NCBI GenBank assembly: GCA_937930275.1
Contig: CALGLM010000427.1
Span: forward strand, 1-18,903
Reading direction: 5' to 3'
Length of the DNA stretch: 18,903 nt
From: an uncultured Ignavibacteria bacterium
GTDB lineage: Bacteria > Bacteroidota > Ignavibacteria > Ignavibacteriales > Melioribacteraceae
Made by a program: the position numbers and the translations under genes. The notes under the pieces were generated by a model. That model was not told where the DNA came from. It ran no database searches and saw only the letters and a program-made list of their open reading frames with translations. Below, one piece after another: positions 6,456 to 14,433 of this stretch (the stretch's first letter is position 1; the number at the start of each line of letters is the position of its first letter).

Positions 6456-7058
6456 TTATCTCATATCAATAACTTTTACACCTTTTGCAGGAGTAAAAGA
6501 AAACTTATATTGAGACAAATCGCTTAAAGCTTTAGACTCGGTCAGCTCCAGTATATAAGTTATATTATTGGTATCGGTTATTACAACTTTTTGAATAATA
6601 TAATCCTTATCCGAATATACTTCGGCAGAACTAAATTCCAAATCGTAATTTTTAGGAATTAATTTTATGGAATTTGGAAATTTTTCGCTTTTTATAATTG
6701 AAAGTTTGCACAATTCGGGTACTTTAAATAAATACCTATCAATCGAAAAAGATGATGCTTCGTCTTCGGTATTACTAATTATTACTCTTTTTTGAGTCGG
6801 AGTGTAATTCCAGACTGTTTTCCCGTCCGAAATTATTTTAAAACTTTTTGTTTCCACAATATATTTGTTGCCATATGCGAAAATAAATTTTCCCGATATC
6901 GTATTTTTCTTTTTTGAATTATCTGCAAAAGATTGTTTAAAATTAGCCGAAAAACTGGCAGTTTCTTTTACTTTGCTTTGCAATAATTTTAAAACGGTTT
7001 GCGGGTTTTGAGCAAATAAATAGACGGGCACTAACAATAAAAATATTATTTTCTTCAT
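6456..7058 (-). CDS. lolA: Outer-membrane lipoprotein carrier LolA
   Basis: The 200-residue protein starts with a cleavable signal peptide (MKKIIFLLLVPVYLFA, then Q). The mature part follows the LolA pattern: an N-terminal helix 'TVLKLLQSKVKETASFSANFKQ', then beta strands 'SGKFIF', 'KIISDGKTVWNYTP' and 'KRVIIS', and a strand-rich C-terminal half. LolA is a periplasmic chaperone that takes lipoproteins from LolCDE to the outer membrane, so the host has a Gram-negative envelope. The gene starts 2 nt after the ftsK stop, indicating one transcript. An ftsK-lolA pair is common in bacteria. It converges with the TSUP gene with no room for a terminator. Confidence 0.88.
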   Translation of the reverse strand: MKKIIFLLLVPVYLFAQNPQTVLKLLQSKVKETASFSANFKQSFADNSKKKNTISGKFIFAYGNKYIVETKSFKIISDGKTVWNYTPTQKRVIISNTEDEASSFSIDRYLFKVPELCKLSIIKSEKFPNSIKLIPKNYDLEFSSAEVYSDKDYIIQKVVITDTNNITYILELTESKALSDLSQYKFSFTPAKGVKVIDMR

Positions 7059-7060
7059 AA

Positions 7061-9625
7061 CTATAACGATTTCATAATTGCGTCTAATTCTTCGTAACTA
7101 CTAATATTAATTACTCGTTTTCCTCCGTCTGCGGCTGTTACAACTCCTGCTTGTTCAAGCTGGTCCATAATACGCGCAGCACGAGCATATCCAAGTTTCA
7201 ATTTACGTTGTAACAATGAAACCGAAGCCTGATTGTTATTCATAATACATAATGCAGCTTCTTCAAACATCGGATCTAAATCTGCAAGCATACTATCATT
7301 TCCTCCCCCTTTAGCAGTAATAACCGAAGGGAGTAAATATCTTCTTGAAAATCCTTTTTGAGCATAAACATAATTAGTAACATCTTCAACTTCTTCGGTC
7401 GATACAAATGCATTTTGGATGCGTACCGGTTTAGGATACCCGGCAGGTAAGTATAACATATCACCTCGTCCGAGTAATTGTTCGGCACCGTTCATATCTA
7501 AAATTGTTCTACTATCTATTTTAGTAGCAACTTGATATGCAATACGTGCGCTAAAGTTTGCTTTAATAACACCGGTTATAACGTTTACAGAAGGTCGTTG
7601 AGTTGCAACCACTAAATGAATACCCACAGCTCTGGCAAGTTGGGCAATGCGTGCAATCGGTTCTTCTACTTCTTTTCCTGCGGTAATCATTAAATCTGCT
7701 AATTCATCAATAATTACAACAATATATGGTAAACGATGGTGTTTTATTGTTTCAGTATCTACCGGTTTACGTTTTGGATCTGCAATTTTTTTGTTATATT
7801 CTAAAATATTTCTTGCACCTGCTTTTGAAAGCATGTCATACCGTTTTTCCATTTCAAGAACTGCTGCCTTTAAAACAATTAAGGCATTTGAAGGAGTAGT
7901 AATTATCTCTTCGTCTAAATCAGGCGAAACGGCTAAATAATGTTTATTTAATCTTTGGTAAAATGAAAGCTCGATTTTTTTAGGATCAATAATAACAAAC
8001 TTAATATCAGAAGGGTGCTTTGTATAAATTAAGCTCATTATCATCATATTAATTCCGACACTTTTACCGCTGCCGGTTGAACCTGCAACCAACAAGTGGG
8101 GAATTGTCGATAAGTCTGCTATATGTATATCACCGTTAATCTCTTTACCAAAAGCTAAAGGTAAATTACCTTTATACTCTCTTAGTTTTTCTAATACCGA
8201 ACGAGCACTAACCATAGAAGCTGTTGCATTAGGAATTTCAACACCAATTGCACTTTTACCCGGTATCGGAGCAATTATTCTAATACCGCGTGCCGCTAAA
8301 GCCAAAGCAATGTCATTTTCCAAGCTAACAATTCTACTAATTTTTACACCCGGCGAAGGTACAATTTCATACATTGTTACTACGGGTCCCGGATGAACTT
8401 TTATATCTTCAATTTTAATATCAAATAAGGCAAGTTTTTCTGTTAATAATTCGGCATTCCTTTTTAGCTCATCATCCGAAATATTGGCACCGTCATTTGG
8501 ATATGTATTAAATTTATCAATAGGAATCGGTTTAAAATTAATTTCTTCTTCCCATTGTTCGGGTAGTTTCGCCTCTTTTTTTATTTCTTTTGCTAAATCA
8601 ACTTGTGGTAAGTCGTCAGCTAATTTAACATCTTCATCGTTATTTGGAACTAAAGGTACATCTTTTTTACTTAAATCTGATTCTTTATCTTTTTTCGGTT
8701 TTTCAATCGGTTTAATAACTGTTTCAGTCGGTTTTTCCTCTCCCTTTTTATCAGCTCCCTTACGTACAATCTCTATTCTTGTATCTTCTTCTTCCTCATC
8801 ATCACCAAATGCTTCCTTTAATACATTTAATCTGGCTTTTGGTTTAGCTGCCTCTTTTAAATCTTTAATTTTATCAAGATTTTTTTTAGTTTCATCATTA
8901 TCATCGTTTTTGTCTTTACCGTTCGCCTTTTTCTTATCAAGTTTTACTTCATCAGTATTATCATCTTCATCATTTTTTTCAATTAAAACATCACTCCATA
9001 AATACTTGAACCAAGTAAGAATTTTGGAATAATTTAAATCAAAAGTTAAAAAGATTGTAAGGAATATTGCGAATAAAAAGAATATAATTCCTCCTAATCC
9101 ACCCAATAAAAATCCTACGGATTGACCTAAAAAGTCACCAATCTTACCGCTCATTTCTTTTAAATCCGTAAATATTCCGAATTTAAATCGAATTAACCCC
9201 ATAAACGAAGAAAGCAAAATACCGATTGTAAGCAAAAAGTTGGAAAGAGTTAAAATAACTCTATTTTTTTGTTTGATAACAATAGAGTATCCGAATAAAA
9301 ACAATACAACGGGTAATAATAATGCAAAAATTCCGATAGTATTATTAATTAGGAAATCGGATGTATATGCTCCAAAAATTCCCAACCAATTAGAAGTATT
9401 CTGCTGACGCTCGGCAAATTCCGCATCAGGCGAAAACGAACCGGTAAAATCAGTCCACCAATTAACTAAATGGGCACTATCTTTTCTTGCATACGAAAGT
9501 ATGCTAAAAAAGAACAGTAACGCTAAAATAAGAAGAAAAAGCCCCACAATCTTTTTCTTTTTGTCGGGGCTTATTATAAAATTAGATTCGTCAGTATTAT
9601 TTTTCTGTTTATTTTTAATTGCCAT
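7061..9625 (-). CDS. ftsK: DNA translocase FtsK/SpoIIIE
   Basis: The 854-residue protein has the full FtsK layout. About four N-terminal membrane helices lie in residues ~25-195. A highly charged Lys/Asp/Glu linker spans ~215-360. The alpha/beta motor follows, with 'HPGPVVTMYE' (411-420), Walker A GSTGSGKS (515-522), Walker B 'YIVVIIDE' (634-641) and 'VATQRPSV' (673-680). The C-terminal winged-helix gamma domain (~784-845, 'QASVSLLQRKLKLGYARAARI') reads the polar KOPS sequences. FtsK sits at the division septum, pumps the chromosome termini apart and activates XerCD recombination at dif. The linker is acidic and of moderate length. The gene starts 13 nt after comB and is followed by lolA after 2 nt. 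Confidence 0.96.
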   Translation of the reverse strand: MAIKNKQKNNTDESNFIISPDKKKKIVGLFLLILALLFFFSILSYARKDSAHLVNWWTDFTGSFSPDAEFAERQQNTSNWLGIFGAYTSDFLINNTIGIFALLLPVVLFLFGYSIVIKQKNRVILTLSNFLLTIGILLSSFMGLIRFKFGIFTDLKEMSGKIGDFLGQSVGFLLGGLGGIIFFLFAIFLTIFLTFDLNYSKILTWFKYLWSDVLIEKNDEDDNTDEVKLDKKKANGKDKNDDNDETKKNLDKIKDLKEAAKPKARLNVLKEAFGDDEEEEDTRIEIVRKGADKKGEEKPTETVIKPIEKPKKDKESDLSKKDVPLVPNNDEDVKLADDLPQVDLAKEIKKEAKLPEQWEEEINFKPIPIDKFNTYPNDGANISDDELKRNAELLTEKLALFDIKIEDIKVHPGPVVTMYEIVPSPGVKISRIVSLENDIALALAARGIRIIAPIPGKSAIGVEIPNATASMVSARSVLEKLREYKGNLPLAFGKEINGDIHIADLSTIPHLLVAGSTGSGKSVGINMMIMSLIYTKHPSDIKFVIIDPKKIELSFYQRLNKHYLAVSPDLDEEIITTPSNALIVLKAAVLEMEKRYDMLSKAGARNILEYNKKIADPKRKPVDTETIKHHRLPYIVVIIDELADLMITAGKEVEEPIARIAQLARAVGIHLVVATQRPSVNVITGVIKANFSARIAYQVATKIDSRTILDMNGAEQLLGRGDMLYLPAGYPKPVRIQNAFVSTEEVEDVTNYVYAQKGFSRRYLLPSVITAKGGGNDSMLADLDPMFEEAALCIMNNNQASVSLLQRKLKLGYARAARIMDQLEQAGVVTAADGGKRVINISSYEELDAIMKSL

Positions 9626-9638
9626 CTTAAATCATAAT

Positions 9639-10376
9639 TTATAAGCGTAATTTTTCGATTACGGAAGACGGTAATAATTTTAGCGAGCTTGAATCGAACA
9701 CAGGTATTACATCAATGCTGTTCAATTTTGCCGCATATTTCAAATCATCTCCAAATCCGTTTTCCGCAAGAACTTTGCCGTGGTCACACTCTTGAAGCAT
9801 CTTTAAAACTTTTTTTGAGTATTGTTTTGCAAGTATAAAAGCTGCGTTTCCGCCATCATTCAAAGTAATTTCACCCGATAATTTTGATATTTCGTTAATA
9901 AGCATACCGGCACAAACCGTATCTTCAATACTAAACATGCCGTTATTACCCGAGCAAACTATTTCGATATCGGTTCCTAACGAAAGTAAATATTTTGCTG
10001 AAATTTCCAAATTAGGAAACGAACAACAAATTACCGTTTTGGCAAATTTTGCCTTTACTATCGCTTTACTTCCGTTTGTTGTATAAATAATAATCGATTT
10101 GTTTTTTACAATATCTTCGGTGTATTCACAAGGGGAATTACCTAAACTAAATCCTTCAATTTTTTTAGTATGTCTTTCACCGCCTAACAAGGTATGACTG
10201 CCCGAAAGTTTCATGGCAAATTCTATACTGCTAACCGGTATAACTTCTTTTGCTCCGTTATTTAATGCAGCGGTAATTGTTGTCGTAGCTCTTAAAACAT
10301 CAATAACCGCTACTGTCAGTCCGTTAAAATATAACTCGTCAATATTGTTGTGTGTTAAAAATACGTTTATTCTCAT
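9639..10376 (-). CDS. comB: ComB family 2-phosphosulfolactate phosphatase homologue
   Basis: The 245-residue protein matches ComB throughout: 'VAVIDVLRATTTI' (22-34, D26 and R29), 'LLGGERH' (63-69), 'GFSLGNSPCEY' (75-85), 'YTTNGSKA' (98-105) and 'CSGNNGMFSIEDTVCAG' (141-157). The archaeal enzyme removes phosphate from 2-phosphosulfolactate in coenzyme M synthesis, with magnesium. No other coenzyme M gene is in this window. In non-methanogenic bacteria ComB homologues probably act on sulfolactate or another phosphorylated acid, so the name is by homology. The ATG overlaps the gcvT stop (ATGA), showing coupling to that gene. FtsK follows 13 nt later. Confidence 0.88.
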   Translation of the reverse strand: MRINVFLTHNNIDELYFNGLTVAVIDVLRATTTITAALNNGAKEVIPVSSIEFAMKLSGSHTLLGGERHTKKIEGFSLGNSPCEYTEDIVKNKSIIIYTTNGSKAIVKAKFAKTVICCSFPNLEISAKYLLSLGTDIEIVCSGNNGMFSIEDTVCAGMLINEISKLSGEITLNDGGNAAFILAKQYSKKVLKMLQECDHGKVLAENGFGDDLKYAAKLNSIDVIPVFDSSSLKLLPSSVIEKLRL

Positions 10377-11455
10377 TTGGTTATAAAGGGTAATTTTACA
10401 ATTTTAGCAGGAATTTCTTTACCTCTAATTAAAAAGTTAACTATATTGCCTTCAAAAGCATGCTCAATTTCAACATAACCCATAGCTATCGCTTTTTCCA
10501 AAATAGGTGAAACCGTACCGCTGGTAACAAAGCCGACTACTTGACCGTTAACCGATAATTCATAGTTATGTCTTGGGAATACTTTTTCGTCACTTACAAG
10601 TGCAACAAGTTTTCTTTTTAATCCTTCTTCTTTTACTTTTTTAAGTACGTCAATTGCTATAAACTCTTCTTTCTTTAGTTTTGTAATCCAGCCTAACCCT
10701 GCTTCCAAAGGATTTGTACTTTTATCAATATCGTTTCCGTACAAGCAAAAACCCATTTCCAGACGTAACGAATCACGAGCGCCTAATCCGACAGGCTCTA
10801 TTCCAAACTCTTCACCGGCAGCAAAAACAGCATTCCATATTTTTTCCGCTGTGGTTTCATCTCCTTTAAAGTACAGTTCATATCCTAATTCACCTGTGTA
10901 GCCGGTACGCGAAACTATCATATCAAATCCGGCAATTTTTGCAAAAAAGAAGTGGTAATATTCTAAATCAATCGGTTTATCGCAAATTTTAGCAATGGTC
11001 TTTTTACTAAAGGGACCTTGAACAGCTAATAACGAGTATTCATCACTTTCATCAATAATATCAACACCAAAAGTGTTGTTTTCTTTCATCCAATTATAAT
11101 CTTTATCTTTGTTGGAAGCATTTACTACTAAAAGAAATTCTTTTTCACTTATTCTATACACTAATAAATCGTCAACTATTCCTCCGTCCGGGTAACACAT
11201 AGCCGAATACTGCACTCTGCCGTCCGTTAATGCTGCAGCATCATTTACCGTTATATGCTGAACAAAATTTAAAGCCTTTTCTCCTCTAATAAATATTTCT
11301 CCCATGTGAGAAACATCAAAAACACCAACTTTATTACGAACTGCTTTGTGCTCGTTAATAATGGAATGGTATTGTACCGGCATTTCAAATCCGGCAAATT
11401 CAACTAATTTTGCTCCTAATTTTCGGTGAATTTCTGTAAAATTTGTCTTTTTCAT
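10373..11455 (-). CDS. gcvT: Aminomethyltransferase, glycine cleavage T protein
   Basis: The 360-residue protein is the tetrahydrofolate-dependent T protein of the glycine cleavage system. It takes the aminomethyl group from lipoylated H protein and makes 5,10-methylene-THF and ammonia. Visible are 'VGVFDVSHMGEI' (43-54), the folate-contacting 'GGIVDDLLVYR' (91-101) whose D96 corresponds to the catalytic Asp of E. coli GcvT, 'YTGELGYE' (186-193), 'GLGARDSLRLE' (223-233) and 'TSGTVSP' (311-317). Length is normal. The ATG has no clear Shine-Dalgarno. It overlaps comB by 4 nt and is separated from rng by 75 nt containing a weak terminator-like hairpin. Genes for the H and P proteins are not in this window. 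Confidence 0.95.
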   Translation of the reverse strand: MKKTNFTEIHRKLGAKLVEFAGFEMPVQYHSIINEHKAVRNKVGVFDVSHMGEIFIRGEKALNFVQHITVNDAAALTDGRVQYSAMCYPDGGIVDDLLVYRISEKEFLLVVNASNKDKDYNWMKENNTFGVDIIDESDEYSLLAVQGPFSKKTIAKICDKPIDLEYYHFFFAKIAGFDMIVSRTGYTGELGYELYFKGDETTAEKIWNAVFAAGEEFGIEPVGLGARDSLRLEMGFCLYGNDIDKSTNPLEAGLGWITKLKKEEFIAIDVLKKVKEEGLKRKLVALVSDEKVFPRHNYELSVNGQVVGFVTSGTVSPILEKAIAMGYVEIEHAFEGNIVNFLIRGKEIPAKIVKLPFITK

Positions 11456-11482
11456 CTAAGTACTCTCACTCAACTGTTAGTA

Positions 11483-11511
11483 TAAAAAAATAAAATCAAC
11501 CTTTAAAGTTG
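11483..11511 (-). terminator. Weak terminator-like hairpin after rng
   Basis: On the minus strand CAACTTTAAAGGTTG (11497-11511) can form a 5-bp stem including one G-U pair, and is followed by a T-rich run (11483-11496). It lies in the 75-nt gap between rng and gcvT. The stem is short, so termination is likely partial at best. Confidence 0.35.
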
Positions 11512-11530
11512 TAAAAATTTAGACTAAAAC

Positions 11531-13093
11531 TCAAATAAAATCTTCTGTTATATCTTTACCGTTCATTTCTGCCAAAAAATGGAATTTTTGAACATCAACT
11601 TTGATATCAATTATAAGTTTTATTACAATAAAATTTTTCAGCATCAATTTTCGCAACGGGCTAAAAAAACCTTCAGTTAGTTTTTCGGCTAATAAAGGAT
11701 TAACACGTAAATATATTTTTCGCTTTTTGCTTTTATTTGTAAATCTTTTAACCCATTCTTCTATTTCATGAATTAAATGAGACCTTCTTGTTAATAATCC
11801 CGTACCGTGGCAATAAGGACATTCTTCATTAAAAGATTGGATGATGTTTTCTCTAATTCTTTGCCTTGTTATTTGCATTAAACCAAAGTCGGTCATCGGT
11901 AACATGGCAACTTTTGCTCTATCTTTTTTAAATTCTTTTTTTAGTTCGTCGTAAATCTTCTTTCTGTTTTTTTCGTCTTCCAAATCAATAAAATCAACAA
12001 CAATTAAGCCGCCTATATCACGCAGCCTCAATTGTCTAACAATTTCTCTTGCCGCTTCCAAATCTGTTTTAAGCGAGTTAAGTTCTTGTTCTTTTTTTGC
12101 GGCATACCTACCGCTGTTTACATCAATAACAAACATCGCCTCGGTATGATCAATTACTATATGTCCACCGCTTGGTAAAGGAACTTTTCGTCCCATTAAA
12201 GCTTTTATTTGTTCTTCTATCTTAAACTCTTCAAAAATCGGTTTTTCACCCTTAAAATATTCAACCTTATTAACCAACTCGGGTTGAATTAACTTAAGAT
12301 AGGTTCTAATCTCTCTATACAATTTTTTTGTATCAATTAAAACTTTATTTACATCCGGTGTAAACAAATCTCTAATAACACTGTTAGTCGTATCTAAATC
12401 TTTGTAAAGTAAAGTAGGAGGTTCCTCTTGTTTTGCATTTTCTTCAATCTCTTTCCAAGTATCTACAAGATAAGTTAAATCACTTGCCAATGATTCTTCA
12501 CTTTGATCAAGAGCCGCAGTCCTAATAATTAGACCACAATTTTTGGGAATAATACTTCTTGCAAGTTTTCTTAGTCTTCTTCTTTCTTTAAAATCATTAA
12601 TTTTTTTGGAAATACCGATTTTATTATCGTAGGGTAAAAGAACGCAAAACCGACCGGGGACAGAAACGCTTGATGTTACCCTAACCCCCTTATCTTTCAT
12701 CGGTTCTTTAATAATTTGAACTAAAATCTCTTCTCCCTTTTTTAATTTTGGGGTATAATCAGATTTTTGTTCTTTTTTCTCTTGCTCGTTCCCTAATTCC
12801 GAGTCCTCATCTTCGTCTTCGTCATCATCCGTATTTTCATCCAATACGCCTTGCAACGATTCCAACCTTTCACCAATATCCGAAAAATGCAAAAAAGCAT
12901 CATGTTTTAAGCCTATATCAACAAAAGCTGCTCTTATTCCCGGCAGCACCCTTGCTATACGCCCCAGATAAATGTCCCCTACCATTCTCTCTTTTTCGGC
13001 ATTATCTACAAAAAAATCAACCAGATTTCCGTCTTCCGTTATTGCCACCCTTGTGGAAGAAGCGGATGAGTTGATTATTATTAATTTTTCCAT
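11531..13093 (-). CDS. rng: Ribonuclease G/E family endoribonuclease
   Basis: The 520-residue protein is RNase G-sized and lacks the long C-terminal scaffold of RNase E. Order: an S1 domain beginning 'GDIYLGRIARVLPGIRAAFVDIG' in two parts, interrupted at ~86-112 by an acidic low-complexity insert, then 5'-sensor/RNase H-like parts. The catalytic Asp residues are in 'FVIDVNSG' (D324) and 'GGLIVVDFIDL' (D367). The zinc-link 'CPYCHGTG' has C425 and C428. It cuts single-stranded AU-rich RNA in mRNA decay and rRNA maturation, requiring magnesium. It stands near pnp, rpsO and rbfA in a block of RNA genes, 24 nt downstream of dusB. The insert in the S1 domain is the only unusual trait. Confidence 0.95.
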   Translation of the reverse strand: MEKLIIINSSASSTRVAITEDGNLVDFFVDNAEKERMVGDIYLGRIARVLPGIRAAFVDIGLKHDAFLHFSDIGERLESLQGVLDENTDDDEDEDEDSELGNEQEKKEQKSDYTPKLKKGEEILVQIIKEPMKDKGVRVTSSVSVPGRFCVLLPYDNKIGISKKINDFKERRRLRKLARSIIPKNCGLIIRTAALDQSEESLASDLTYLVDTWKEIEENAKQEEPPTLLYKDLDTTNSVIRDLFTPDVNKVLIDTKKLYREIRTYLKLIQPELVNKVEYFKGEKPIFEEFKIEEQIKALMGRKVPLPSGGHIVIDHTEAMFVIDVNSGRYAAKKEQELNSLKTDLEAAREIVRQLRLRDIGGLIVVDFIDLEDEKNRKKIYDELKKEFKKDRAKVAMLPMTDFGLMQITRQRIRENIIQSFNEECPYCHGTGLLTRRSHLIHEIEEWVKRFTNKSKKRKIYLRVNPLLAEKLTEGFFSPLRKLMLKNFIVIKLIIDIKVDVQKFHFLAEMNGKDITEDFI

Positions 13094-13117
13094 TATACAC
13101 TCTTATATTAAGCAAAA

Positions 13118-14182
13118 TTAACTTCCGATTAATAAGTCATCACTTAACCAAAAGATAATTCTCTCTTTAAACTTTTTATCTATTATACTTAAATCTTCGC
13201 TATCGTAATTTTTATTTTTTATATTTAAAACATGTAAATCGAGATATTCTAATATACTATGAATATCGTTAAAAGAAAATATTTTATTTAATAAAACGGA
13301 AATTCCGTCAAAAAATCTTAAGTACCAAACAATATTTTTCTTTATTTTGGGTATAGCCGTTAATTCGTTATATTCTCTAAGTAACAAATTTATATGCATC
13401 TTTAACACTTCGTAAACCTTATCGATACTCGCATTTTCCGAAATAACCCCCGTTTCTAAATACTGTTTTGTTCGTTCTATTAAAAAAGGATTTCCTATCA
13501 CTCCCCTGGCAAGCATAACACCGGCACATCCGGTATATTCTAAAAAATTTTTAATATCTTCGGGAGTAAATAAATTTCCGTTGCCTATAACAGGAATTTT
13601 TACGCTTTCTACAACTTTTTTAATTGCAGTCCAATCGGAATCAGTACTATATTTATCATCGCGCGTTCTTCCGTGAACCGTCACTAACGAAGCACCTGCT
13701 CCTTCCGCAATTCTAACGTTTTCGGCTATATTAATTTTATTTTTGCTTCTACCTAAACGTAATTTTACGGATACCGGTATCCCTTCACTTTTTTTAACCA
13801 TTGATTTAATAATTTTTTCCAATAGAATTGGATTGTCTAATAATGAAGCACCAAGTTTTTGGTTTATTACTTTTTGAGCCGGACATCCGCAATTCAAATC
13901 AATTAAATCGGGTTTTAAACTTACAATTTGAGATATAAAATCTTCAATAACAATAGGATCATTCCCTAAAATTTGAACTCCTATCGGTTTTTCTTCTCTT
14001 GCAAAAACTAAATAACGCAACGAATCAAACTGATTGGATATTGCACCTTTAGCACTTACCATCTGAGTAAACGTCAAATCAGCTCCGAACATTTTATTTA
14101 TTTTTCTAAACGGAGCATCGCTAACATCGGCTAACGGAGCTATAATTATTTTATTATTAAAGTTTTCTGATAATATGCTCAA
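13118..14182 (-). CDS. dusB: tRNA-dihydrouridine synthase
   Basis: The 354-residue protein is an FMN-dependent Dus enzyme that reduces uridine in the tRNA D-loop using NADPH. It shows 'IIAPLADVSDAPFR' (13-26), 'GVQILGNDP' (68-76), 'DLNCGCPAQKV' (95-105) with catalytic Cys at 100, 'VSVKLRLG', 'VTVHGRTRDDKYS', 'PVIGNGN' and 'GVMLARGVIGNP' in TIM-barrel order. The start is TTG (14180-14182), supported by AAGGA at 14189-14193 six nt upstream. The first ATG inside is at residue 31, after the first conserved motif, so it cannot be the start. Whether it is DusB or another bacterial Dus subgroup is not certain. A 251-nt gap with a hairpin separates it from pnp, so it likely has its own promoter. rng follows after 24 nt. 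Confidence 0.92.
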   Translation of the reverse strand: MSILSENFNNKIIIAPLADVSDAPFRKINKMFGADLTFTQMVSAKGAISNQFDSLRYLVFAREEKPIGVQILGNDPIVIEDFISQIVSLKPDLIDLNCGCPAQKVINQKLGASLLDNPILLEKIIKSMVKKSEGIPVSVKLRLGRSKNKINIAENVRIAEGAGASLVTVHGRTRDDKYSTDSDWTAIKKVVESVKIPVIGNGNLFTPEDIKNFLEYTGCAGVMLARGVIGNPFLIERTKQYLETGVISENASIDKVYEVLKMHINLLLREYNELTAIPKIKKNIVWYLRFFDGISVLLNKIFSFNDIHSILEYLDLHVLNIKNKNYDSEDLSIIDKKFKERIIFWLSDDLLIGS

Positions 14183-14188
14183 ATTTAT

Positions 14189-14193
14189 TCCTT
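14189..14193 (-). promoter_or_regulatory. Ribosome binding site supporting the TTG start of dusB
   Basis: AAGGA on the minus strand, 6 nt before the TTG at 14180-14182. It decides for this rare start codon because the next in-frame ATG is inside the conserved barrel. Confidence 0.6.
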
Positions 14194-14302
14194 TTAAATA
14201 AAAAAAAGAGAAAATCTCATAATTACCGGTATTTTTATATTTATCAGACTGTAAATATTAAATTCATTATATAGAACTTGGGCTCTATTAATAATCCGTA
14301 AG

Positions 14303-14324
14303 TTTATCATTGCAAATTGATAAA
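14303..14324. repeat. Short inverted repeat between pnp and dusB
   Basis: TTTATCA (14303-14309) and TGATAAA (14318-14324) form a perfect 7-bp inverted repeat with an 8-nt spacer in the 251-nt pnp-dusB gap, upstream of dusB. It may be an operator or an incidental AT-rich palindrome. No T-run follows. Confidence 0.3.
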
Positions 14325-14356
14325 TACTTACATTAAAAGTTTTATAATTTTTACAT

Positions 14357-14383
14357 ATAGGGACTGTTAAAAACAGCCCCTAT
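14357..14383 (-). terminator. 12-bp hairpin downstream of pnp
   Basis: On the minus strand ATAGGGGCTGTT and AACAGTCCCTAT pair over 12 positions, one as G-U, around a 3-base T loop. The plus strand has an A-C mismatch at that place, so the RNA of the pnp transcript folds better than its complement. It begins ~50 nt after the pnp stop. No good T-run follows, so it may be a 3'-end-protecting or processing hairpin rather than a classic terminator. Confidence 0.55.
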
Positions 14384-14433
14384 TATAACAATCTGTATAA
14401 ACAATAACTTTACGAGAATATTTCTCTTAAAAA

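Noticed and set aside
8484..9032. 182-codon plus-strand ORF opposite ftsK
   Set aside because: It is antisense to the Lys/Asp/Glu-rich FtsK linker, giving a Ser/Phe/Leu-rich product with no domain. The FtsK frame is certain.
14200..14218. GAGA/TCTC mini-hairpin followed by T8 in the dusB leader (possible attenuator)
   Set aside because: The stem is only 4 bp with a 3-nt loop, too weak to terminate; the T-run is likely just AT-rich leader.
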